From NCBI GenBank assembly GCA_963995525.1, contig OZ023211.1, forward strand, positions 658,598 to 722,597: DNA of 64,000 bases, given 5' to 3'. Below are positions 41,440 to 52,400 of this stretch, piece after piece (position 1 is the stretch's first letter; each line of letters opens with the position of its first letter). Made by a program: the position numbers and the translations under genes. Source of the DNA: Escarpia spicata (Eukaryota > Annelida > Polychaeta > Sabellida > Siboglinidae). The notes under the pieces were generated by a model, which was given only the letters and a program-made list of their open reading frames with translations, was not told the DNA's origin and did not search any database.

Positions 41440-42040
41440 AACATCACCCGGATCAAATTTAACGCCCGGATAAATGTAAGCGACACCGTGGCTAAGCACT
41501 GGAGAAAAAGACGATAATTCTATAAAAGACCTGACGCCCGCCGAATACAAGTTTGTACATCTTCCTCGGAAAAATCGCCACGGTGGTGATATCGGCCTTG
41601 TTTACCTGGTGATATCGGCCTTGTTTACCAATCGAGTTTCAAGGTGGTTGTTAACCGACGTGATCGTATAAAATCTTTCGAGTTCATAGATGTTGATGTT
41701 TCATCATCGGGAAACTCCATGAAACTTGTAATCATTTACCGTCCACCTCCGTCAAAAAAGAATAAACATTCGTACGATGACTTTCTCTCAATTTGTAGTT
41801 TCGTTGAACACTACTCCCTGATGACCTCCCGTTTTGCGATTGTCGGTGATTTCAACATCCACTGGGACGAGCCATCTGACAACAGTGTGAAACGTTTCGC
41901 CGACCTGCTTGAGTCACTCAACATCATTCAAAATGTTCAAGTTTCAACACACATCGACGGTCACACCATTGATCTGATCCTCACTCTATCCGGAAATCAC
42001 GGCATAACTTCAACAAAAACATCGTTGCTAGTAGTAAGCG
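41440..42040 (+). mobile_element. CR1/L2-type LINE endonuclease fragment
   Basis: Translation of 41,540-42,010 gives PAEYKFVHLPRKNRHGG, VIIYRPPPSK, AIVGDFNIHWDEP and VSTHIDGHTIDLILT, the middle and end of an APE endonuclease. A 23-bp tandem duplication of TGGTGATATCGGCCTTGTTTACC-type sequence (about 41,585-41,630) shifts the frame. The Polinton integrated directly beside this fragment. Confidence 0.8.
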
Positions 42041-42489
42041 TGTGGTTTTCAGGAGATGTTCAGCGTTGACCCCGTGCCCTTTGCGTGTGTGTTTTCGTTT
42101 CTCTGCACTCTAGTGGCGTTGTTTGGATCGTCAGACCTAAGGTAGGGCTAAAACAACTGAATATTGCCTATAACCATTGTACCGGCACAAAACGACTGTA
42201 TAAAAGAGTTGCTTGTTAATTGGAGCTGCGTTGATGAGGCCGAAAGTGGCTATAATCATAACCACATACATAACCACATAACCACGTATAAAAGTTCTAC
42301 GCTGGGTTGTTGTGAAACTTGATACAGGCACTGGTGTAAAGTCCGTACGCTGCTAGTGACGGCTGTAACATTCCTGCTTTGTATGAGTCGTGACGCCTTC
42401 TAGTAGTAGTGTATTTATAGCGTACAGTGTTTCGTTTATAAGCAAGCCTACTATAGTTCGTTTAGTTGGCGCTCGTAGGGACATACAGT

Positions 42490-45360
42490 GGTGTTGTGTG
42501 TTGGAAAGAATCAAACGACTAGTCGTTGACTGTTATAGTTTAATGAGGCAGAAATGAAGCCTTAGTCTAGCTACGGAGGATGCCGACAAATATTCTATTG
42601 CCATCCTGCGATGATGAATCTGATGGCGGGACGTGATCATATGGCAATCCAAAGCAGTGCCGTTGTTGTCGCTGCCGCGCTGGGCACCGAGGTAAGGCTA
42701 ATGGGGTGCGTTGAGGCGGTGGTCTAAATTCGGGCCGCCCTGTCAGCACCCATGGGGCAGGAGCGGTCAACCCCCATAAATCGGTGTCCGAGTCTCGCTC
42801 CCGTGGGCGAGGAGGGAGCGACACCCATAAATTGGTGTCTGGGTCGCGCCACTCTTGCGGGGGCGGCCTAACGATGCCGCGTACGACTGCAGTCGATCGA
42901 TCGGTCCGCCTTGGCTGCAATGGAGGCGGCATTTCGCAGGTTCGTGTTGGCGGTCGGGCCGTAGCGACAGAGGCGGGTGTATTCGGCGCCGCTGCCATAG
43001 CGCGGAGCGTGTAGCCACGTCCCAGCCTTTGGGTGGCCACTCATTAGGCGACCTGTGAATAGAAATGACTGAATAAATAAATGAAAATATTCTTGTGTGT
43101 ATATTTATAGTTGTATATGAATGTTTGTTTGGGGACCCTCTCATTAGATGGACAGTGAATATAAATGAATAAATAAATAAATGATTCTTGTATATGAATG
43201 TTTGTTTTACCATACATAATTTGTGCAAGTTGTTTGTTTAGCCGGTTGAGTTGTGCAGTTTATGGTGAAGACGTGTCGTGTGTGGCGTGTTCAAATCTCG
43301 CCTGTGTTAAGTAGCCAAACACAACAGGTTGTGCACACTCACGGATTCCATTCAACAACTTCAGCCGCAACATCACCGGATTGCATGGATATTTCCATCT
43401 ATATTTATAGTTGCATATGAATGTTTGTGACTCATTAGATGACCCGTGAATATAAATGACTAAATAAATAAATGATTCTTGTATATGAATGTTTGTTTGC
43501 ATTTAGGTGCACCCGTGAATATAAATAAATAGTTATAATGATTGGTTGTTTGTTTGTTTAAAAGAGTGTGACGTACCGTTCGTGATGTGTGACGACTGTT
43601 TTGGAGCGACCTGACATGGCGGCCTGTTTACGCGGTGGCAAATGACGCATTAGTTTTATGTAGGTTGTTGACTGCGCCATCTGGGTGCGCACGCATCGAG
43701 AGGCGTGTTTACGCGGTGGCAAATGACGCATTAGTTTTATGTAAGTTGTTGACTGCGCCATCGGGTTGCGCGCGCATCGAGAGGCGTCAAAATCAAACGA
43801 CTAGTCGTTGACTGTTATAGTTTAATGAGGTAGAAATGAAGCCTTAGTCTAGCTACGGAGGATGTCGATAAATACTCTATTGCCATCCTGCGATGATGAA
43901 TCTGATTACGGGACGTGGTCATGTGGCAATCCAAAGCAGTGCCGTTGTTGTCGCCGCCGCGCTGGGGCCCTCGGTGGTTGAGGTAAGGCTAATGGGGTGC
44001 GTTGAGGCGATGGTCTAAATTTGGGCCGCCCTGTCCGCACCCATGGGGCAGGAGCGGTCAACCCCCATAAATCGGTGTCCGAGTCTCGCTGCCGTGGGCG
44101 AGGAGGGAGTGACACCCATAAATTGGTGTCTGGGTCGCACCACTCTTGCGCGGGCGGCCCGACCGCCAACACGAACCTGCAAAACGCCGCCTCCATTGCA
44201 GCCAAGGCGGACCGATCGACCGACTGCAGTCGTACGCCGCTCAATTAGATGGACAGTGAATAGAAATGAATAAATGATTCTTGTATATGAATGTTTGTAA
44301 ATAAATAAATGATTCTTGTATATGAATGTTTGTTTTGCATTTTGGTGTCATACATAATTTGTGTAAGTTGTTTGTTTGTTTAGCCGTTTTGTTGTTGTTG
44401 TTGTTGAGTTGTGCAGTTTATGGTGACCCAGTGTCGTGTGTGGCAGGTTCAAATCTTGCCTGTGTTGAAGTAGCCAAACACAACAGGTTGTGCACACTCA
44501 CGGATTCCATTCAACAACTTCAGCCGCATTTTGTAACATTACCGAATTGCATGGATATTTTATTTCCACCTATATTTATAGTTGCATATGAATGTTTGTG
44601 ACTCATTAGATGACATGTTAATAGAAATGAATAAATAAATAAATAAATGATTCTTGTATATGAATGTTTGTTTGCATTTAGGTGCACCCGTGAATAGAAA
44701 TAAATAAATAGTTATAATGAATGGTTGTTTGTTTAAAAGGGTGTGGGGCTGCGTTGAGGTGGCAATCCAAAGCAGCGCCGCGCTATGGCCCTCGGTGGTG
44801 TCGATGATAATAGCGGATGTCCGTGAAGTGTGGCTTGTGATGATGGCTGAGGTAAGGAGACTGGGGTGCGTTGAGGTGGCAGTCCAAAGCCGCGCCGCCC
44901 TGTCCTCTCCGGTGGGACTGGGGTCGACCATAACTCGGTGTCCGAGTCGCGTCGATCTCGCCAATCTTTCGCGTGCGGATCAGGCCTAACGACGCCGCGT
45001 ACGGCGGCAGTGGCTCGGTTGGTCCGTCTCGGCTGTAATGGTGGCGGTGTGCTATAGGTTCGTCTCGGCGGGAAGGTCGTGGTAATAGAGGTGGGGTTAT
45101 TCGGCGCCGCTGTCTTAGCGCGGAGCATATATCCACGTCCCCAGCCTTTGGGCGCCTCCTCATTAGACGGCCTGTAAATGGAAATGAATGAATAAATAAA
45201 TGAAATATTCTTGTATACATGATTTGTGTTAGTTGTTTGTCTAGCCATTTTGTTGAGTTGTGCAGTTTATGGCAAAGATGTCCCAGTGTCGTGTGTGGCA
45301 GGTTCAAATCTTGCCTGTGTTCAAGTATCCAAACACAACAGGTTGTGCACACTCACTGCC
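42490..45360. repeat. Unclassified interspersed/tandem repeat region, three main units
   Basis: Three related GC-rich units lie at about 42,505-43,060 (A), 43,787-44,240 (B) and 44,740-45,170 (C). All share GCAATCCAAAGCAG, CGAGTC and GGAGGCGGC-type words. Each is followed by AT-rich AAATAAATGATTCTTGTATATGAATGTTTG segments. A 120-bp segment with a T-arm-like GGCAGGTTCAAATCTTGCC recurs near 43,225, 44,360 and 45,230. An 81-bp tandem pair sits at 43,626-43,787. Open frames across the region are repeats of one another and have no recognisable domain. Confidence 0.7.
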
Positions 45361-45639
45361 ATTGCGATATCTGAATCACTCGAACCAAGAATACACACAT
45401 ATGGTTTACCCGCCTCTTTATACAGGCCTGGTAAAGGGCGCGCGTGCGCCTGACCACGTACGCTACACAACAGGCGATTCTGCCAATGCTATTGTCAATA
45501 GAAAAAAACTAAACGGTCATGCGGTGCATGGGTCGTAAGTCGCCTCTTTAGGGCGAATGTTTTTTAATACAACAACACCACGCGATTCCTGACCCCCGAT
45601 TTGTCTTCTAACATACTTATGTTCGAACATTTAGAATTT

Positions 45640-45985
45640 CATTAAACGATTTTGAACCATTACTCAAAACAATAGTCAACAACTTACATAACGGAGGAGA
45701 CGTGATCCAAGTCTACAGAATCATCAATGGCATCGACGACATCATCAAGAGGACTTCTTCATGATCACAACAAACTGCACACGAGGCCACAAGTCACAAT
45801 AACAAATTCTGTAAGACACCAAGCAGACTTGATATTAGGAAACACTCCTTTTCACAACGCATCTTCCTAGACTGGAACAACCTTTCTTAGCAAACAGTGA
45901 ACGCTGAAAACATCCTCTCCTTCAAAACAAAACTCGACACAGAATTGAAGATGGGCAGGTTTAAGTTTTAATAAAAGCACAAAAT
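45640..45985 (+). mobile_element. CR1/L2-type LINE 3' end fragment
   Basis: Translation gives GDVIQVYRIINGIDDI, then TRGH, then in shifted frames NTPF and WNNL-like words. This is the degraded C-terminus of a CR1/L2 reverse transcriptase. It could be the other end of the same element as 41,440-42,040. Confidence 0.65.
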
Positions 45986-46388
45986 CACAACACAAGCCAC
46001 GTTTTTAATACCAAAGTACGATGCATAAAGGCGGGTGTACACAAGGTAATTATGCCTTACTTTAAAAAACCCGATGATCCAGGCAAGTTACACTGTGAAG
46101 CGGCAAATATCGCCTAGCCTATGTCCATGACGGCCACGTTAAAAAAAGCTGCACTACGAAGAAAAACATGAAAATAACATGCAACATATTCTACTAGATT
46201 ACAGTTTATTGTATTATGAAGTGCACTGTCATCGAATAAGTGGTGCAAATGCAAAATAATAGGCTATTATAATATACATCGAATAAACCTACCGTTAATT
46301 GCTACTACAGCCTATTGGATAGTTGTGGTACTATAGTTAATTAATAATGAATCCAAAAGGTGGCAGGACTAGTAAAACTTTGCTTATA
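45986..46388. other. Non-coding stretch
   Basis: No gene or repeat recognised. Confidence 0.4.
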
Positions 46389-46560
46389 TTCAGTTAATTC
46401 AGCTGTAAGCATAAGTACCTGGTGCAGTAATTGCAACGGGGCTGAATACTTCCCAGAAAAATCGAGATGATGTTCGATTGAACAGATCTACAAGGGGGTA
46501 AAACATTTTGAACAGTCCTAAAGACTCGATACCACGCTATACAAGAACTTACCTTTCCTT
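46389..46560 (+). mobile_element. SINE copy (3' part), same family as 23,455
   Basis: Shares TTCAGCTGTA, ACTTCCCAGA, ATCGAGATGATG, GAACAGTCC and TATACAAGAACTTACC with the copy at 23,455-23,773. The tRNA head is missing. Confidence 0.75.
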
Positions 46561-46924
46561 TATATTGGTACAATTTTAAAGCAGAATAATGAGACACAAT
46601 CAAGTTCAGTTATTATATATTTTAATTAACACTGTCTGAATTCGTTTCGTTTTCTGTATATACAGTATATATGTATATATATATATATATATATGATATA
46701 TGTATTCACATAATTGGGGAAATATGATGAAACTACTGAGTATATCGCAGTGAGTATATCGCAGGAGATTCTCTGGAAACCCCACTGGATTTATTATGAA
46801 GGTCTGTATGCAGCTGCCTGTGTGACCTAGTGGACGTTGCATCAATACACAAATATGTTGGTATCAGGCTTGAATCCCACATGATGTTTTTTTTTTGCGG
46901 GCCGGTAATTTTTATTATTAATAT
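46561..46924. other. Non-coding stretch with a TA microsatellite
   Basis: (TA)n at 46,660-46,695; nothing else recognised. Confidence 0.45.
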
Positions 46925-47190
46925 TGACTTGACTTACTTGACTTGGAGCTCTTAATTGCCGGATATCCAGCGTAGAGGTCACACCACATTCTTTATCATA
47001 GCCTTCCAGGTGGGGCGGTCAACGGCCAGCTGCTCGGCCACCTCATCCAAATCGTGCTTAACACAGTCGATCCATCGACGGCGAGGACGCCCACGGTGCC
47101 GTTTCCAGCCGGTGTTTTGTGGGTGGAATTGGTATAATAGTTGCCAGGTCTCACAGGCATATAGAAGGATGGAAATGACGAGAGCATTAA
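46925..47190 (-). mobile_element. LINE C-terminal fragment
   Basis: Minus-strand translation has NWKRHRGRPRRRWIDCVKHD and DRPTWKAMIKNVV, the last residues of an RTE/I-like reverse transcriptase, followed by a TTGACTTAC-type simple tail at the 3' side. Confidence 0.68.
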
Positions 47191-47476
47191 CAACACAAAC
47201 TGGTCATTGAGGGAATGTCCACTAAATATTATCTATGCCTTTAAATACACACATGCTCACCTCAAAAGTTAATTGTAATACAATTTGTTCCTTTAAACTG
47301 AGTCAGAAGTGCTGCATCAAAGGGACACCTCAGGAGATATTATGAATAGGTTGCGTATGGCCTGTTCCCTACCTTTGTTGTTTGTCCTTGTATTCTTACA
47401 TAAATTTAATAATAGCTAAATATTACATTCCAACAACAGTTAAAACAAATGCGATATGCCAATAGGCCTACTGTAT

Positions 47477-47705
47477 ATGAACTACTTACTTACTTACTTA
47501 TGCCTGTCACCCCTACTCTGGCATAAGCCACCAACAACTGCTCTCCAGCGTCCCCTGTCGTGGGCCATTTTCTTTAGTTGGTTCCAGGTGTAGCCCATCC
47601 TGCTGGTGTCTGCTTCAAGTTCTCGGCGCCAGGTGTTTCGTGGTCGACCTCTTTTCCTCTTTCCCTGCGGGTTCCAGGACAGCGCTTGTTTGGTGAGGTT
47701 TGTGT
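47477..47705 (-). mobile_element. RTE-type LINE C-terminal fragment
   Basis: Minus-strand translation has QALSWNPQGKRKRGRPRNTW, MGYTWNQLKKMAHDRGRW and VVGGLCQSRGD. It is closely related to the fragment at 23,774-24,030. The 3' end is a TAAG simple tail (47,484-47,500). Confidence 0.8.
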
Positions 47706-47719
47706 CTGGTGTCTGTGTC

Positions 47720-48968
47720 TGGTCTAACGAACTAACTAACTCTGAAATACAGGCCTGTATATTGAAATAATTGTTTCATGTCAGTCTCAACTGTTATAAT
47801 ATACAAACAGCATGTACAGATATTCATACATTAAAAGTATGCAGTCATTTACATGCTAATATTTATATTTAAAATATTAATATAACTGATTAAGCTAATT
47901 TAAAGTGGGTATTGATTATATAATTACAAAATAAGTGTGAATTTAATAAAGTATCATAAACACCAGCATTAATTAGGCCTACAAAACAAAGTTGTGTACG
48001 TGTCTGACACAGCTAGTCACAGAGATACTGTCCACGATCTCAGTTAACAAGAACATTCAAATAACATGGACTACTCACACACTCACTAACACATATGCAG
48101 CTAGCAGTACAATCCAACTGAAATAAAACCAAATATGCCTGCCCCTGTACAATAGATCTGCTGGAGCCTTAGAATTCCTCACATGACTCTATCGCAATTG
48201 TTTCAATAAGGTCATCGTTCAATAACAGGGGATAGTGTCCCGTGAAAACATGTACATTTAGACGAGTGGTTACATCAAACGATTTAAATAAACTGACTCT
48301 GCGTGGGATATTCAGAGTATTCTTTTATACTGAGTAAACTGTTAATTTATTATTATGTTAAGATTTTCTAAATACAGGTTACACCATTCAGGTATTATGT
48401 TTAGAATTGTTAACATAATACAATCATAAAAGACACTCCAATATTTACGAACGCACGCGCAAACAACAACAACGCATGTAAAGAAGGAACAAAGATCGCG
48501 CGCATCCTTGTGAATGTGGTCCTCGCGGTCCGCCCGTTCGCGGTCCGCCTTTTAGTGTGGCCCAATCTAAGTGGGGAGCATTGTAGTCCACTGGTGGCGC
48601 CACATAGTAGATCCAGAACCTTGACCCTGTTATAATTCCAAAGTTTGACAGTCGCTGGGACTGACCAGGTAATGGTTCCGTTGTTTTTCTGTGTTGTCGC
48701 AGATGTAGTGTTTGTAAAGTATATAACATAGCCATGTCATTGTAACTTGATAATGCGGCGATAACGCTAGATGTCCCGGTATGTCCACCAGCAACAACAA
48801 CACTGTCAACAGTTCGTGATGTTAGCCACCTGTCCCGTGAGTCGTGACAGGCCGTGTCCAAGTCCAATCTGATCCTTGCACTTTCTTAGTAGACTGCGCC
48901 CACCCAAATATGTTAATTCCCCCGCGCTGTGGTAGGTTGTGGTATATGTTTCCCGTTGTTTTGCAGCG
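47720..48968. other. Upstream region of the ABC transporter gene
   Basis: AT-rich to 48,430, then mixed composition. TATATAA at about 48,721 is a possible TATA box about 250 bp before the ATG; this is weak. No other gene is supported. Confidence 0.35.
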
Positions 48969-49410
48969 ATGGCGTATGCAACATTTCGGACGGTGTCTCG
49001 CCGACTGCATCGCTTGCCGCAAACGTCACTGACGTTGTCATTGAATTTGAACGGCGCCACCGAAACTTCATTATGGACAAATTTAGCCAAGGTTGGCGGC
49101 TTGTTCTCCAACCATATGGCCAGTGCCGGCAGTAAGACCATATGTTCAAGATGTGCAAGTACTTTGTCAGGATTATCGAAGGCTACACGTCTTTCGTCAA
49201 TCAGCCGCATTGCACAGCACGGTGGCCGGACATTTTGTGTGGTTCGGATAGGAAGTAAACAGATATTTAGGTTGTACAGCACAAAAGGTGGGAGCGTTGT
49301 AGCAGCAAAAGCAGCTGGCAAAGGCGTGAAGAAAGCAGCAACGAAATCGCAGTTGTCTGAATTCAGACGACTTTTGTCACTAGCCAAAGATGAGAAGTGG
49401 AGGCTGGCGG
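48969..49410 (+). CDS. ABCB10: ABC transporter exon 1
   Basis: First ATG in frame at 48,969; a GTG-led extension upstream is ignored. Encodes the presequence and [19 protein letters not shown] leading into helix 1. Donor GTGAGA; phase 1. Confidence 0.8.
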
Positions 49411-52400
49411 GTGAGATGCATGTCGTTTATTTACAAACCATTACAATTTATAAATTAACTTTTATAATATATATTTATATTATAATGTGAATATATGTGT
49501 ACACTATAAAAACTTTATTCTGCAGTCAAGCCTTTAGATGATGAACCGAAAAAAAAAATTATATTTATAAACATTAAAAAATATGTTAGAGAAATATATA
49601 TTATAGAGAAAACATAATTAAATCTCCCACCCCACCCACCTGATAAGTTTTGACCGCTTGCTAATTCTGCCTATTACTGATCATGTGAGAAGCTACTGAT
49701 CACTGTAAAATGTACGAAATGTATTCCTGCTTCCTGCTAGGTGCCATTGTGTTGCTGTTCATATCAAGTACCGTGACACTGGCCGTCCCATTTGGAATCG
49801 GCCATGTCATTGACATCATCTACACCCCAGAAGAGCAAGGTGCCATGGTGCCAAGACTGAAGACGTTTTGCAAAGTGTTACTTGGTGTTTTCATTATTGG
49901 AGCGCTAGCAAACTTCGGTCGCGTCTATCTCATGCAAATCTCAGGTGGGTCAATTTCTTAAGGAAGACATTGCCATGTTGGCTTATTAAACAGAATTTTA
50001 GGAGGTAATCCTGCAGAATTGCATAGAATTCTATTGTAATTAATACTTTCCCAAATAAAAACAGACAAAGTGCAAACTTTTAAATGGTCCAGAATTGCAC
50101 CAGAATTCTATTGTAATTAATACTTTCCCAAATAAAAACAGACAAAGTGCAAACTTTTAAATAGTCCATAACATGTGTGTTTGCGAAGTTGAAGCAAGTA
50201 TCTCATTCAAATAAACATCATTATGATTCAGACAAGGGTAATGTCTAAGACGCTTTGAGCAGTCCTCAGGCCTGATTCTTCCTACATAAGAACTTACTTT
50301 TACTTACCTGCGTTCCAGGTAACAGAATTGTGAAGAAAATGCGTGAGAAACTTTTTGGTTCCATCATTAAGCAAGACATTGCTTTCTTTGACAAGACAAA
50401 GACGGGTGAACTGGTGAATCGACTGTCAGCAGACACCAGTCTAGTCGGTCAGTCGGTCACCATGAACATCTCCGATGGCCTGCGGTCAGTGACACAGGCT
50501 CTTGGTGGCATCTCTATGATGGTAGGTTGTGTCATGTACCAACATAGTTCATATAACAATTAACATTGTCCTAACAAGTGCTTAAATTAGTAGAGAATTT
50601 AAAAATAATTTATTTGAACATTTTGCTTATTTCTAATTATATCTGTTATAATTTAGAGATGTTTCTAAACAACTGTATATATATTTTTATTTGTTTAGAG
50701 ATATTTTGAATTAGTGCTGTTATATTTTAATTTGAAATAATTATCTCATTATTTCCAGTAAAGTACATAAATTGACTGGTGCGTGCGTGTGTGCTGCTAT
50801 ATTGAACAGTGATGTTATAAATAATCTGATACAAGATTGAAGGTATCTGGAATTTCTTGTGACTTTTCAGTAATTCATGTTCAGAAATATTTAATTTGTA
50901 ACTTGTCAGCATCATGTTTACAACATCTTTAAATACAGTGTTCACATTATTCTATCGTCATAAATGTCTTTATAGTGAATCTGGACTTTGTACATCATCT
51001 GAGACCATCTCATGTAAATATCAATTCATTTTCAATGTTCTTCACTGAAAAGATTTAAGCAATTGCAAGTTATGTAATTTTTCATGTCTGTAATTCAATG
51101 ACTTACTTCTAAGATGTATTCAGTTGTACAGCAGTAATGCAATATGAATAGAGCCTGAACAAAAAAGAGTTCAAACCATGATCTTGATAGTGTAGGCCAA
51201 TGCAGGTAGACCTTGAGTCTGATGCTGTTACCCCAAGTTGACCACTGAATCTAATGCATGAAGATTGGTAGCATCTCTGACATTTACCAGCGCACGCTTG
51301 CTCAATGACATCAATTTATTTTGACTATGTGATTGTATAGTAGCAACAGAGAAATGGTTACTGCATAGCCCCGAAAGTGACAAGTAACGTAGCATTTGTG
51401 GTCCTAGTCCCAGTTGTTACCAGTGCTCGGCAACTTTACAGTGGATAGCTTTTTTAAAGTGGATAAGTTAGACACATACATTGATAACAATTAAAATAAA
51501 ATAAGGTAATAAGTTAAATAAAGTTAATAAATAAGTTAAACAAATAAAATAAATATGTAAAACGTGATATAAAATCACAATTTTACAATAGACAGAGACT
51601 CGGCCCAGCTGGACCACATTGGCCAATTGATAATATAGGTACAATTGTACATGCATTTTATCAGGTCAGTGTTAATGTTGAGAATAAGTTTTCTAAAACC
51701 GTAAACATTGTATATATTGTGGTTACAATATTATGGTCTTATGAGGTCTCATTCAACTAGATCAGCCTTTTCCAGAACATTATCACCAAGCCAACCTTTC
51801 TATGCTGGCACTGAGGGTGGTCACTGCCAGGGTGCTTGTCGTCCTCAGTGGTTCTTTTACATCCCAAATTGAGACGGGACCGACATTAACGTGATCTCCA
51901 GGTCACGAGGGATACACAGTCCCCAACGTTGAGAGCCAGGTTCTTACACCAAATATACCGTGCTGGTCCGGTCTGGTCTGGGTGTTGGACTAAGAGCGCT
52001 GAATTCCCAGGCGGATGGGCTAACCAATGCACCATCTCACCCTCTCCTTGTGTGTTGCAGGTGTACATGTCACCCAAGTTGGCGATGATTGCCCTCAGCA
52101 TTGTGCCCCCCATTGCCTTAGTGTCACGCTACTACGGCCGCTATGTGCAGAGTATCACGCGTGCAGTGCAGGACTCTCTCGCGGCCTCAACACAGGTCTG
52201 TCAGCAGGAACCGGCAGGACTTGAACTTCTCTACATTTGTGCATTTTACTCTTTTTATGCCACTGTTTGATGTGTGGGAAACTGTTAATTAGTTAAGCTT
52301 GTACAGTGGGATCTTGTTAATCCTGACCATGCTAATCTAAACCTCAGTATCTGGACATCGTTTCTTGGGAATGGAATTTAACTTTATGCACAATTCATAC

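Noticed and set aside
42567..45538. Pro/Arg-rich ORFs resembling one another
   Set aside because: They are copies of the same non-coding repeat units read in different frames, with no conserved start or domain.
48445..49387. Minus-strand ORFs over the ABC transporter 5' end
   Set aside because: They overlap exon 1 in antisense and lack recognisable domains.
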